This document shows positions 54,648-63,387 of a DNA stretch of 64,000 nt, in pieces. This DNA comes from UBA12481 sp942493265 (lineage in GTDB: Bacteria > Bacteroidota > Bacteroidia > Bacteroidales > UBA12481), in NCBI GenBank assembly GCA_942493265.1, contig OW818688.1, positions 4,836,001 through 4,900,000 on the forward strand. The letters are read 5' to 3'. The translations under genes and the position numbers were made by a program. The notes beneath the pieces were generated by a model. It did no database searches, was not told the DNA's origin, and was given only the letters and a program-made list of their open reading frames with translations. Position 1 is the first letter of the stretch. Each line of letters starts with the position of its first letter.

Positions 54648-55529
54648 TTGAAAAACAAGTATATTCTATATAACCAAGCGGTCGTTCCGAGGGAGTCCGT
54701 CAATTTAAGCCCGGAGGAGTGGTTTGATATATCAGGATTATGCATCCGGTCGAGTCTTTTTGCTTCCGGCAATCGGATCCCGTTCCTGAAACCCTGGCTC
54801 GAATTACTTGGCCAGCGGTTTGGTTCCGTCGGCTGGCATCTCCCCGATGAATTCAGGTTGCCTGAGTTCCGGCTGCAGCTGGAGAAATTACTCAACCGTA
54901 ACCGCCTGTTCAAGGGAAGCTGGATCAACCTGCTGATCATCCCGGTTTTTCCTTCCGCAGAGCTCGACTGCAGTCCCGCTTTCAAGTGCATCGGATTGAC
55001 CGAGGAAATCGAATTCGACGATTTTCCGCTCAACCTGAAAGGACTATCCATCGGGGTATCTGAGAAATACCACAATACCGCAGATCCCTTCATCAGTTCA
55101 ATGGTACGAAGCCCGCTACGGAATTTACTGATCTGGCAGGAAGCGGTAACCAATGGCTGGGATGCCATTATCCTGACCGACCAAAATGGTTATCTTTCAG
55201 AAACCTCTGAAAGCAGCATCTTTTTAAGATTTAAGGATCAGATCATTACCCCTTCCTCCGACAATCATTGCATGCCACGGATCATAACAGGAATTGTTAA
55301 GGAGCTGATCACACAATCCGAATTTACTCTGACGGTCAGCAATAAAATAAGAACACAGGATCTGGTGAAAGCTGATGAGGTATTTGTAACCGATGATACT
55401 CACGGCATACGATGGATTTTGGGATTCGAGAAGAAAAGGTATTACCGTAAAACTGCCATTACTCTTCAGGAAGAACTTTCAAGCCTGATCAGGACAACGG
55501 ATCAGTTCCAGGCAGGATCTTCGGGGTAA
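54648..55529 (+). CDS. Aminotransferase class IV homologue, PLP lysine apparently missing
   Basis: The 293-residue protein starts at a TTG 4 bases after the rhomboid stop. Class IV features remain, for example LTDQNGYLSETSESSIFLR in place of the usual G-x-(V/L)-(T/S)-E-xxxxN-(I/L)-F segment. Aligning that segment to known members, the PLP-binding Lys should fall near residues 150-154 (PFISSMVRSP), and no Lys is there. The N-terminal FET-like segment is also degraded. The protein probably does not bind PLP covalently. It may be a structural or regulatory relative, or bind another ligand. Overlaps the YqgE gene by 28 bases tail to tail. Confidence 0.75.
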   Translation: MKNKYILYNQAVVPRESVNLSPEEWFDISGLCIRSSLFASGNRIPFLKPWLELLGQRFGSVGWHLPDEFRLPEFRLQLEKLLNRNRLFKGSWINLLIIPVFPSAELDCSPAFKCIGLTEEIEFDDFPLNLKGLSIGVSEKYHNTADPFISSMVRSPLRNLLIWQEAVTNGWDAIILTDQNGYLSETSESSIFLRFKDQIITPSSDNHCMPRIITGIVKELITQSEFTLTVSNKIRTQDLVKADEVFVTDDTHGIRWILGFEKKRYYRKTAITLQEELSSLIRTTDQFQAGSSG

Positions 55530-56092
55530 CGGGTCCACATCTGATAGCGCTCATCCTCATTTTTAAGAATATTCTCCCATAACTGGACATCCGATCCATG
55601 CATCACATCCAGACGGTCAATATGGGTGACCAGCCAGGAATTCTCTTCAATTTCACGACTCAGCTGACCGGGATGCCAACTCGAGTACCCTACAAAGAAT
55701 CTGATCTGGTACTCTTTGATCCAGCCCTCTGATATTCCTTCCTTGATGGCCTCCAGATTTCCGCCCCAGTATACCTGATCCATAATTTCCTCACAATCAG
55801 GAACAACATGACCCAGCGTATGAATGTAATGAACCGTATCTGTACGTACCGGCCCACCAATGGTAACGAGTGAATTTATCGTTGGAAAGTCCTTGATTAT
55901 TTCATCAACCCGGAAATTAACCGGATTATTCAAAACAAAGCCAAGGGTTCCTTCGTTATTATGTTCGGTAAGGAGCACTACCGAACGCTTGAAATAGGAA
56001 TCCTTTAAAAATGGCTCCGCAACAAGCACCTTCCCTTTTTCCGGCAGGATGCTGTTGTGTTGAATCTTAAAGAAATCCAGGTTCTCTTTCAT
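55502..56092 (-). CDS. YqgE/AlgH family protein
   Basis: The 196-residue protein matches the YqgE/AlgH (DUF179) family: KGKVLVAEPFLKDSYFKRSVVLLTEHNNEGTLGFVLN at the N terminus, GGPVRTDTVHYIHT and FVGYSSWHPGQLSREIEENSW. The biochemical function is unknown. It is monocistronic, with the 3' end overlapping the aminotransferase homologue. Confidence 0.95.
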   Translation of the reverse strand: MKENLDFFKIQHNSILPEKGKVLVAEPFLKDSYFKRSVVLLTEHNNEGTLGFVLNNPVNFRVDEIIKDFPTINSLVTIGGPVRTDTVHYIHTLGHVVPDCEEIMDQVYWGGNLEAIKEGISEGWIKEYQIRFFVGYSSWHPGQLSREIEENSWLVTHIDRLDVMHGSDVQLWENILKNEDERYQMWTRYPEDPAWN

Positions 56093-56135
56093 ATTAATCT
56101 GAGCGGTGTTGCACCATCAAATTAACGAATTATAT

Positions 56136-56143
56136 TACATTTG
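56136..56143 (+). promoter_or_regulatory. Predicted -7 box for the small NqrM-like gene
   Basis: TACATTTG matches TAnnTTTG and lies over a possible TTG start at 56141. Transcription from here would begin near 56150, so translation should start at the ATG at 56159. Confidence 0.45.
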
Positions 56144-56158
56144 GCCAATTATTCAGCT

Positions 56159-56425
56159 ATGCTATTAACAGTCTTTTTAAGCACGATAGTCCTTGTAGCT
56201 CTGGCATTTGCCGGGCTTGGGCTAAACATTCTCTTCCGCAAAAACGGAAAATTCCCGCAAACCGAAGTCGGCAGCAACAAGAACATGAAAAACCTGGGAA
56301 TCACCTGCACCAAGCATGATGAAATGAAAATGTACCGGAATGAAAAGAAAGCCGCCAGAATTGCCACTCAACCTCCGGTGCGCGATTGCGGTGTGGGTTG
56401 CTCCTGTATTCCCGACGATCTCTGA
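56159..56425 (+). CDS. Small membrane protein with four cysteines, NqrM-like candidate
   Basis: The 88-residue protein has one membrane helix (about 2-25), then FRKNGKFPQTEVGSNKNMKNLGITC and a C-terminal CGVGCSC. Cysteines are at 50, 77, 81 and 83. NqrM, the maturation factor for the iron site of NqrD/NqrE, is also a small protein with one membrane helix and four cysteines. The gene faces apbE tail to tail (58-base overlap), and nqrF-A lie behind apbE. The overall sequence is only loosely like the Vibrio protein as I remember it. I chose ATG 56159 since a promoter box covers the upstream TTG. Confidence 0.6.
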   Translation: MLLTVFLSTIVLVALAFAGLGLNILFRKNGKFPQTEVGSNKNMKNLGITCTKHDEMKMYRNEKKAARIATQPPVRDCGVGCSCIPDDL

Positions 56426-57411
56426 ATCATCGCCTGAACCCCGGCGGTTTGCCAGGTTTTTATTGACCCGTCGGTATCGCTGTATATAAAATAGGCCTGG
56501 ATCCCAGGTATCTGAGTGCAGAATTCCCTGGCTTCGTCAAATCCGATCACCATACAAACGGTAGCATATGCATCGGCATACATGCACTCATCGGTAAAAA
56601 TCGTTGCCGACAAGAGGTTGCTTCTTGCCGGATAACCGGTTACCGGATCAATCGTATGGGAAAACTTCACCCCATTCTCTTCATAAAATTTACGGTAGTT
56701 TCCTGATGTCGCAACAGATATATGGTCGAGGTGAAATACCTGCTGAATCTCTCGCTCCAGCGTATTTTCCAATGGCTTATCCACCCCAACACGCCAGGAA
56801 TTCCCTTCACGGTTCTTACCGAGACACCTTAATTCACCTCCAATTTCCACCAGATAATTCTTAACTCCTACTGAGTCAAAATATTCTGATATAATATCAG
56901 CTACATACCCGGGGGTTATAGCATTCGGGTCGATCATAATTCTCGGATCTTCCTTGATCAGGAGATCTCCTAGCATCCGCACTTTCTTATAACCGGTAAA
57001 TTGAAGCAGGCTGTCGATCATTACCGGAGTCACCTTATCACGCGCGGTAAAGCCAAAACCCCAGGCATTCACCAGAGGTGCAACTGTCATGTCAAATGCT
57101 CCGCCTGATTGTTCCGAGACTTTCCATCCGGCTGCCAGTACCCTTCTGAGATCCATGTCAAGCCTTGCCGAAGAATCGTTCCTATTTAGCCTTGATAGGG
57201 TTGAGGTCGGATCGTAAGTCGACATGGATACATTGATCCGTTCAAGAATGCCGGTGATTTCCTTCTCAAGGGTAACCGATGGCTTGTACTCATAGGTGAT
57301 ATGATAGGTGGAACCGTATACGGGACCCTCCTGAAAATGGTATACCCATCTGGAGGAGCAGGCCGGCAAAAGAGCCAGCACCAAACCGACTGTAAGAATT
57401 AGTTTTTGCAT
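56368..57411 (-). CDS. apbE: FAD:protein FMN transferase, lipoprotein
   Basis: The 347-residue protein carries a lipoprotein signal (MQKLILTVGLVLALLPAC, Cys18). It belongs to the ApbE family: MGSTY-like PVYGSTYHITY at the start, GGAFDMTVAPLVNAWGFG, PNAITPGYVADIISEYF, EIGGELRCLGKN and the SHTIDPVTGYP motif near the C terminus. ApbE transfers FMN from FAD onto Thr of NqrB and NqrC. It follows nqrF by 44 bases, which include an inverted repeat close to its start codon. The C-terminal tail after MIQRSSG overlaps the convergent small gene. Confidence 0.94.
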   Translation of the reverse strand: MQKLILTVGLVLALLPACSSRWVYHFQEGPVYGSTYHITYEYKPSVTLEKEITGILERINVSMSTYDPTSTLSRLNRNDSSARLDMDLRRVLAAGWKVSEQSGGAFDMTVAPLVNAWGFGFTARDKVTPVMIDSLLQFTGYKKVRMLGDLLIKEDPRIMIDPNAITPGYVADIISEYFDSVGVKNYLVEIGGELRCLGKNREGNSWRVGVDKPLENTLEREIQQVFHLDHISVATSGNYRKFYEENGVKFSHTIDPVTGYPARSNLLSATIFTDECMYADAYATVCMVIGFDEAREFCTQIPGIQAYFIYSDTDGSIKTWQTAGVQAMIQRSSGIQEQPTPQSRTGG

Positions 57412-57418
57412 GGCGTAA

Positions 57419-57448
57419 AGTTGACAACTTTTCCTGAGGTTGTCAACT
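57419..57448 (-). promoter_or_regulatory. Hairpin just upstream of apbE
   Basis: A 10-bp perfect inverted repeat (AGTTGACAAC / GTTGTCAACT, 10-base loop) ends 7 bases before the apbE ATG. There is no T-run of terminator length. It may attenuate read-through from nqrF or mask the apbE translation start. Confidence 0.6.
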
Positions 57449-57455
57449 CTAAAAC

Positions 57456-58724
57456 CTATCCGCCAAAATCGTCAAAAGCAATCATATCATCCGGTACACC
57501 CAGATTATATAACAACTTGAGAACCGCATCATTCATCATTGGCGGTCCGCACAGGTAATATTCGATTTCTTCAGGTTCTTCCAGCTTGCTCAGGTACTCA
57601 TCAAAAAGCACCTGGTGAATAAATCCTTTGAGGCCATCCCAGTTATCTTCAGGTTTTGGTTCTGAAAGGGCGAGATTGAACTTAAAATTCGGATTTTCCT
57701 TTTCGATTGCACGGAATTCATCTTCATAGAATACTTCGCGCAATGACCGGGCACCATACCAATAGCTGACTTTCCTGTCAGTTTTTTCGGTTTTGAACAT
57801 ATGGAAAATATGTGAGCGCAATGGCGCCATACCGGCACCACCGCCAATATAGATCATCTCACGTTTGGTATCCTTGATATGGAATTCACCGTAGGGGCCG
57901 CTGATCATGACCTTATCGCCCGGTTTCAGCGAATAGATATAGGAAGAACAGATTCCGGGATTAACCTTTGCAAATCCACTGCGGGCCGGATCCCAGGGCG
58001 GAGTGGCAATACGGATGTTCAGCATCACGATATTACCTTCGGCCGGGTAGTTGGCCATACTGTATGCCCGGTAAGTGGGTTCCGGGTTCGTCATTTGCAG
58101 ATCCCATAACTTGAACTTATCCCATTCATCACGGTATTCTTCCTCAACCTTGAAGTCTTTGAAATCCACCGAGATCTTCGGTACATCAATCTGTATATAT
58201 CCGCCGGATTGAAAATTAAGAACTTCACCTTCAGGCAGTTTAACCTTAAATTCCTTGATAAATGTGGCAACGTTCCGGTTTGAAACAACCTCGCATTCCC
58301 ATTTCTTGATACCCAGAATGGCTTCAGGAATTCTGATTTTAATATCATTGCGGACTTTCACCTGGCATCCCAGTCTCCAGTAGTGGTGCTGTTCCCGCCG
58401 TGAAAAGAATCCTACCTCGGTAGGAAGAATTTCTCCGCCGCCCTCCATAACCTGGCATTTGCACATCCCGCAGGTTCCTCCTCCACCACAGGCGGATGGA
58501 AGGAAAACTCCGTTAGCCGAAAGTGTTGACAGGATGTTGGACCCGGGTTGAGTTTCCAGAATCTTTTCTCCATTATTGATGTCGAGATGAACCACCCCTT
58601 CCGGAGTCAACTTTGTTTTGGCATACAGGAGAACTGCCACCATCAAAAGCATGATCACCAGAAAAACCGCAATGCTGATGGATATCAAAGAGCCTGTGCC
58701 CGAAAGTGCTAAAAGCAATATCAT
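57456..58724 (-). CDS. nqrF: Na+-translocating NADH:quinone reductase subunit F
   Basis: The 422-residue NADH-oxidising subunit has an N-terminal membrane helix (about 10-33), a [2Fe-2S] domain with CGGGGTCGMCKC and a later Cys, the FAD motif RAYSMANYP, an NAD motif GGGAGMAPLRSHI and the C-terminal YYLCGPPMMNDAV and FDDFGG. It passes electrons from NADH through FAD to the 2Fe-2S centre and on to the membrane subunits. Last nqr gene. Confidence 0.97.
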   Translation of the reverse strand: MILLLALSGTGSLISISIAVFLVIMLLMVAVLLYAKTKLTPEGVVHLDINNGEKILETQPGSNILSTLSANGVFLPSACGGGGTCGMCKCQVMEGGGEILPTEVGFFSRREQHHYWRLGCQVKVRNDIKIRIPEAILGIKKWECEVVSNRNVATFIKEFKVKLPEGEVLNFQSGGYIQIDVPKISVDFKDFKVEEEYRDEWDKFKLWDLQMTNPEPTYRAYSMANYPAEGNIVMLNIRIATPPWDPARSGFAKVNPGICSSYIYSLKPGDKVMISGPYGEFHIKDTKREMIYIGGGAGMAPLRSHIFHMFKTEKTDRKVSYWYGARSLREVFYEDEFRAIEKENPNFKFNLALSEPKPEDNWDGLKGFIHQVLFDEYLSKLEEPEEIEYYLCGPPMMNDAVLKLLYNLGVPDDMIAFDDFGG

Positions 58725-58742
58725 GATAATCAGTTAATCAGT

Positions 58743-59360
58743 TTATAATTTGAAACCCATAAAACCCATGAAAGCAAATGCCATCAGGCCTACCAGGATA
58801 AAGGTTATCCCAAGGCCCCTCAAAGGAGCCGGAATATTGGAATACTTGATTTTCTCCCGGATAGCAGCGAGGCTCACGATAGCAATTGCCCATCCAAAGC
58901 CGGAACCAAACGAAAAGGTAACGGTCTCCCACACGGTGCTGAATTCCCGTTGTTGCATAAACAGGGCACCACCGAGAATTGCGCAGTTTACAGCAATCAG
59001 CGGCAGAAATATACCCAGTGCATTGTACAGGGAGGGCGAGAACCGCTCAACAACCATCTCCACCAACTGAACAATTGCAGCAATCACGGCAATGAAAATG
59101 ATAAAACTCAGAAAGCTAAGGTCAACTTCTGCGAACTTGGGACTGATCCAGCTCAGGGCTCCCTCTACTAATAGATATTTTTCAAGGAGATAGTTCACCG
59201 GAATGGTGATCACCATTACAAAAATAACGGCAACACCCAGTCCTAATGCGGTTTTAACAGTCTTTGATACAGCAAGATATGAGCACATGCCTAAAAAATA
59301 GGCAAAGATCATGTTATTGATGAAGACTGAATTGATAAACAGGTTTATGTGATTTTCCAT
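58743..59360 (-). CDS. nqrE: Na+-translocating NADH:quinone reductase subunit E
   Basis: I use the ATG at 59360 (MENHINLFINSVFINNM), preceded by the purine-rich CGGAG; a start at 59384 would overlap nqrD and add residues not seen in the family. The 205-residue protein has six membrane helices. Cysteines in FLGMCSYLAVS and AVNCAILGG are those which, with two in NqrD, hold the iron centre in the membrane. Confidence 0.96.
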   Translation of the reverse strand: MENHINLFINSVFINNMIFAYFLGMCSYLAVSKTVKTALGLGVAVIFVMVITIPVNYLLEKYLLVEGALSWISPKFAEVDLSFLSFIIFIAVIAAIVQLVEMVVERFSPSLYNALGIFLPLIAVNCAILGGALFMQQREFSTVWETVTFSFGSGFGWAIAIVSLAAIREKIKYSNIPAPLRGLGITFILVGLMAFAFMGFMGFKL

Positions 59361-59370
59361 ATCTCCGTTA

Positions 59371-60009
59371 TTATTTCGATTCAATTAATTTTTTGTTCCG
59401 GCTTCTCTGTATCCAGATGATTACCCCCACGAGGATCAAAGCCATCGGAGGCATGATCATAACCCCATTATTGACATATCCTGCAGAGTAAGCACCGATT
59501 TTTTCCATGATCGGATAACCCCAAACCGTTCCGGAGCCAAGCAGCTCACGAACAAAGGCCACCCCGATAAGGATCCATCCATAACCCATTCCGTTACCGA
59601 TCCCATCGATAAACGATTCCCAGGGTTTGTTAGCCATGGCAAAAGCTTCCAGCCGGCCCATGAGGATACAGTTGGTAATTATAAGACCCACAAATACCGA
59701 CAACTGCTTGCTCACATCATAAACAAATGCCCGCAGGAGCTGGTCGACCAGAATTACCAGGGCAGCGATCACCACCAGTTGAACGATAATCCTGATACGG
59801 GCCGGTATACTTTTGCGTAATAATGAAATGATCAGGTTCGAAAAACCGGTCACTATAATAACAGACAAAGCCATTACAAAAGCCGGCTTCATTTTAACGG
59901 TAACGGCGAGTGCAGAACAAATCCCCAGCACCTGAACGGTGATCGGGTTCTCCATGTTCAGCGGATTGGTCAGGAGCTTTAAGTTCTTTGAAGAAAACAG
60001 CTGGCTCAT
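59371..60009 (-). CDS. nqrD: Na+-translocating NADH:quinone reductase subunit D
   Basis: The 212-residue membrane protein is homologous to NqrE, in inverted topology. Its iron-centre cysteines are in VLGICSALAV and ITNCILMGR. It lies 4 bases after nqrC and 10 before nqrE. Confidence 0.97.
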   Translation of the reverse strand: MSQLFSSKNLKLLTNPLNMENPITVQVLGICSALAVTVKMKPAFVMALSVIIVTGFSNLIISLLRKSIPARIRIIVQLVVIAALVILVDQLLRAFVYDVSKQLSVFVGLIITNCILMGRLEAFAMANKPWESFIDGIGNGMGYGWILIGVAFVRELLGSGTVWGYPIMEKIGAYSAGYVNNGVMIMPPMALILVGVIIWIQRSRNKKLIESK

Positions 60010-60013
60010 ATGC

Positions 60014-60736
60014 TTATTTTTTATTCTTTTTTAAAAATGGCAGGTAACTTTTCATGCTTTCGGAAATCGTAGTCTCAAGGCCCTTACTGGTGATGGTTCC
60101 TCCGGATATGGCATCAACCGAATGATCCGGAATTTTAGTTTCATTGTTCTTCAGAATTTTAACAGAAATAAAATTTCCAGCATCATCGAAGATTTTTTTG
60201 TCGACGAATGGTTTCTGAAACCAGAGAGTATTGATCTCAGCGCCCAGTCCCGGAGTTTCAGCCTCATGGTCGAAAAATACACCGGAAATGGTATTCATAT
60301 CGTCAACGAGTGCAACATATCCCCAGATCGGGCCCCACAATCCTTTTCCGAGAACCGGAAAAATATAATGTTTTGAGCCGTCATCCTTGGTACAGACAAA
60401 AACAGGGTATGCTCTTTCTGTTGAATCCTTCTTCATTTCTGCTTCCGCTTCAATTTCAAATGCATCACGGTCAGTGATCGTGTCATTGGCAGGGTTCAGC
60501 GCAAAGGATTCAGTGATGTATTTGGCGTACTCGGATTCCACATATTTGTTTTTGTCGTCAACTTTCCCTGCATCCCATCCTTTATCCACAGAATGAAGGA
60601 TCTCAAGTTTCTTGGCGATCTCGAGGTTTTTAAGCTGAAAGGGCTTCAGCACGGTGGCAGCCAGTGCAAGCAGCGCTGCAACCAGAACAACCATCACCGT
60701 GGAATAAATAAATATATACGTATTACTCTTATTCAT
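60014..60736 (-). CDS. nqrC: Na+-translocating NADH:quinone reductase subunit C
   Basis: The 240-residue protein has an N-terminal membrane helix (about 8-28) and an FMN-binding domain outside. The flavinylation motif is DAISGGTITSKG, a slight variant of the S-G-A-T-x-T-S form, with Thr as the likely FMN carrier added by ApbE. The GVFFDHEAETPGLGAEIN segment is also characteristic. Confidence 0.96.
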   Translation of the reverse strand: MNKSNTYIFIYSTVMVVLVAALLALAATVLKPFQLKNLEIAKKLEILHSVDKGWDAGKVDDKNKYVESEYAKYITESFALNPANDTITDRDAFEIEAEAEMKKDSTERAYPVFVCTKDDGSKHYIFPVLGKGLWGPIWGYVALVDDMNTISGVFFDHEAETPGLGAEINTLWFQKPFVDKKIFDDAGNFISVKILKNNETKIPDHSVDAISGGTITSKGLETTISESMKSYLPFLKKNKK

Positions 60737-60757
60737 AACAGGTAGATTTTTTCAGTT

Positions 60758-61930
60758 TCAAACTTTTACCGGAATCCGTTTCAATCGGCGGTTAATATTC
60801 GACTGAACCACAAAATGGTCAATTAAAGGGGCGAATACGTTCATCAGTAAAATGGCAAGCATAACTCCTTCAGGATAAGCCGGATTAACCACGCGGATCA
60901 AAACAGACATCAGTCCGATCAGGAACCCGTAAATCCATTTGCCTCTTTCCGTTTGGGCGCCGGTAACCGGATCGGTTGCCATGAAAATCGCACCAAAAGC
61001 GAAACCTCCCATAACCAGGTGATAATAGAACGGCACCTCCATATAAGGATTTACACCCCAAAGATTGAGTATGCCCCCCATCACCAACCCGCCGCCGATA
61101 ACCGAAACCATGATTTTCCATGATCCGATTCCGGTAGCCACCAGGATAATCGCGCCGATCAATATTGCCAGCGAGGAAGTTTCTCCGATGGATCCGGGAA
61201 TGGTACCCAGAAACATGGTCATAAAATCAGGCATTTTATCGATATGTCCGGCAGCGGCTTCTGCAAGAGGAGTTGCACCGCTGAATCCATCAACAGCGCC
61301 CTGTCCTTTGGTCAGTCCGGCAACCCAGATCCTGTCGCCGGTCATATAGGCCGGGTAGGCAAAGAATAGGAATACGCGCGAGAGAAGTGCGGGGTTGAAA
61401 ACGTTCATTCCGGTACCACCAAAAACCTCTTTGCCGAAAACAACTGCAAATGCTGTAGCCAGCGCAACCATCCATAAGGGAACATCAACAGGCATAATAA
61501 GGGGAATCAGCATACCGCTGACCAGAAATCCTTCATTCACCTCATGTCCCTTAACCTGTGCAAAAATAAATTCGATCCCCAAACCGGTCACATAGGAAAC
61601 CACGATGATCGGAAAAACCTTGAGGAATCCGAAACCAAAACCTTGCCAGGAAAAGAAGGAAACCGCCTCACCAATGGAGAGAAAATGCTGGTAACCGGTA
61701 TTGAATATTCCAAAAACCAATGCAGGGAGCAAGGCTATGATCACAATCGTCATGGTCCTTTTCAGATCGATGCTGTCGCGGATATGAGCCCCGCCGCTGG
61801 TTACCTTGTCGGGAACAAAAAGGAAAGATTCAAATGCATCAAAAGTTGAATGCAATTTCGACAGCTTCCCTCCCTTCTCAAACTGGGGCTTCACCCGGTC
61901 GACCAATTGCCTGAGTTTATTTGCTTTCAT
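60758..61930 (-). CDS. nqrB: Na+-translocating NADH:quinone reductase subunit B
   Basis: The 390-residue membrane subunit has about ten helices and the covalent FMN motif FSGATPLAEAAAG. It also has the conserved GGTGMNVFNPALLSR stretch and GAIFMATDPVTGAQT. It binds riboflavin and forms part of the Na+ path. Co-transcribed with nqrA 30 bases upstream and nqrC 21 downstream. Confidence 0.97.
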   Translation of the reverse strand: MKANKLRQLVDRVKPQFEKGGKLSKLHSTFDAFESFLFVPDKVTSGGAHIRDSIDLKRTMTIVIIALLPALVFGIFNTGYQHFLSIGEAVSFFSWQGFGFGFLKVFPIIVVSYVTGLGIEFIFAQVKGHEVNEGFLVSGMLIPLIMPVDVPLWMVALATAFAVVFGKEVFGGTGMNVFNPALLSRVFLFFAYPAYMTGDRIWVAGLTKGQGAVDGFSGATPLAEAAAGHIDKMPDFMTMFLGTIPGSIGETSSLAILIGAIILVATGIGSWKIMVSVIGGGLVMGGILNLWGVNPYMEVPFYYHLVMGGFAFGAIFMATDPVTGAQTERGKWIYGFLIGLMSVLIRVVNPAYPEGVMLAILLMNVFAPLIDHFVVQSNINRRLKRIPVKV

Positions 61931-61960
61931 TGTACGCTAATATTCTTAATTCAGAGATGA

Positions 61961-63322
61961 TTATTGACTCATTTCTTTGCGGATCAGATCCAGCCCGGTG
62001 CGCAGTATCTCCTGCACATCGGTTTTTGAAGTGCACACGAATTCGCACAAAGCCATATCTTCCTCAATTACTTCATAGATGCCCAGTTGCTCCATCTTAT
62101 CAATATCACCGGCCAGGGCAGCTTTAAGCAGATGAACCGGGTAGATATCCATGGGGAGAACTTTTTCATACTGTCCGGTCATGACAAAAGCCCGGTGACC
62201 GCCTTTGAGGTTGGTATCGAGGTCCCAGCTTTTCTTTGGCAGCAATGAACTGAGAAAAGTCCGCGACACGCTGAATTTGTTGATTCCAGGCATGGCCCAA
62301 CCCAGCAGGTCGAAATATTTCCCTTCAGGAATGACTGTGATGGCAGAATCATAATATCCGAGAAATCCGTTTTCACCGATACTGGTACCCGTAAGAACAT
62401 TACCACTGATCACTCTCGGAGGAAGCTCCTGAGTATTCAGCTGTCCGGCCAGAACCGGTGCCACCGACATACCCCTGATACCCTTGATATATTTAGGTTC
62501 TTTAACATATCCGCCAGCCAGAACGAAAGTCCAGGTGCTGTCAAGCTGCCCCATCAGGAATGTTCTACCGATCAGTGCAACCAGCTGGGGATTGACGGTC
62601 CAAACAACCTCTCCTTTATTAACCGGTGCGGTATGATGGATCTGAATCCCTGCATTTCCTGCAGGATGGGGACCTGAGAACAGGTGATATTCAACTCCTT
62701 CCAGATTCGCAAATGTTTTGGATTGCTCATTTCCGGCTTCCAGTCCGATATGCACCTTCCCTGTTGTAAGCTTTTGAAGCGCTTTTACCCCGGTGGAGAA
62801 AGCTTTCGCTTCATCCTTAAGGATAAAATCATAATCAGGAGCCAGCGGGGAGGAATCAAAGGAGGATATGAAGATATCCCGGGGAGCTTGGGAGGGATCC
62901 GCCACTACGCCGAACGGCCTTTGTATGATGGACGGCCATAACCCTGACTTAAGAATCTGCCGGCGGATGGCTTCCGCGTCCATCTTTCCCGGATCCCCCT
63001 TTTCGAGAGGTTCGAATCCCGGAACCGATCCGGCACGAACAACAATATCGAGAAGCTTTCTCCGCTCACCGCGGATAATTTCTTCAACTGTACCGCTTAC
63101 CGGCGAAACGAAAACAATCTCCGGATGGATTTTATCACAGAACAGCGGAGTTCCGGCTAAAACCTCCTGACCTTGTTTAACCAGGTTTCTCGGGTCAATA
63201 CCCTTGAAATCGGTTGGCTTAACTGCAAAAAGGCCTGAACCTGAAGTTTGGGACACAGCCTTGGCTGCTGATCCCTTCAACCTGATGTCTAACCCTCGCT
63301 TGATTTTGATTACCTTTGACAT
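61961..63322 (-). CDS. nqrA: Na+-translocating NADH:quinone reductase subunit A
   Basis: I use the ATG at 63322 (MSKVIKIKRGLDIRLKGSA), the normal family start; the open frame to 63355 covers the promoter. The 453-residue protein is the peripheral subunit with a ubiquinone/inhibitor site. Family segments include FFGVVADPS-like PFGVVADPSQAPRDIFIS, FSGPHPAGNAGIQIHH and VLTGTSIGENGFLGYY. First gene of the operon nqrABCDEF-apbE. Confidence 0.97.
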   Translation of the reverse strand: MSKVIKIKRGLDIRLKGSAAKAVSQTSGSGLFAVKPTDFKGIDPRNLVKQGQEVLAGTPLFCDKIHPEIVFVSPVSGTVEEIIRGERRKLLDIVVRAGSVPGFEPLEKGDPGKMDAEAIRRQILKSGLWPSIIQRPFGVVADPSQAPRDIFISSFDSSPLAPDYDFILKDEAKAFSTGVKALQKLTTGKVHIGLEAGNEQSKTFANLEGVEYHLFSGPHPAGNAGIQIHHTAPVNKGEVVWTVNPQLVALIGRTFLMGQLDSTWTFVLAGGYVKEPKYIKGIRGMSVAPVLAGQLNTQELPPRVISGNVLTGTSIGENGFLGYYDSAITVIPEGKYFDLLGWAMPGINKFSVSRTFLSSLLPKKSWDLDTNLKGGHRAFVMTGQYEKVLPMDIYPVHLLKAALAGDIDKMEQLGIYEVIEEDMALCEFVCTSKTDVQEILRTGLDLIRKEMSQ

Positions 63323-63352
63323 GTCAATGGCATATTTTTTGAAAGTATCGGG

Positions 63353-63385
63353 CAAAAATATCTTTTTTGTGTTTCCATTATCACA
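63353..63385 (-). promoter_or_regulatory. Predicted promoter of the nqr operon
   Basis: On the minus strand TATTTTTG (63360-63353) matches TAnnTTTG and TGTG lies 21 bases upstream (63385-63382). The start site would lie about 25 bases before the nqrA ATG. Confidence 0.6.
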
Positions 63386-63387
63386 AT

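Noticed and set aside
56141..56158. TTG start for the small four-cysteine protein
   Set aside because: A TAnnTTTG box overlaps the TTG, and the ATG at 56159 gives a clean membrane helix.
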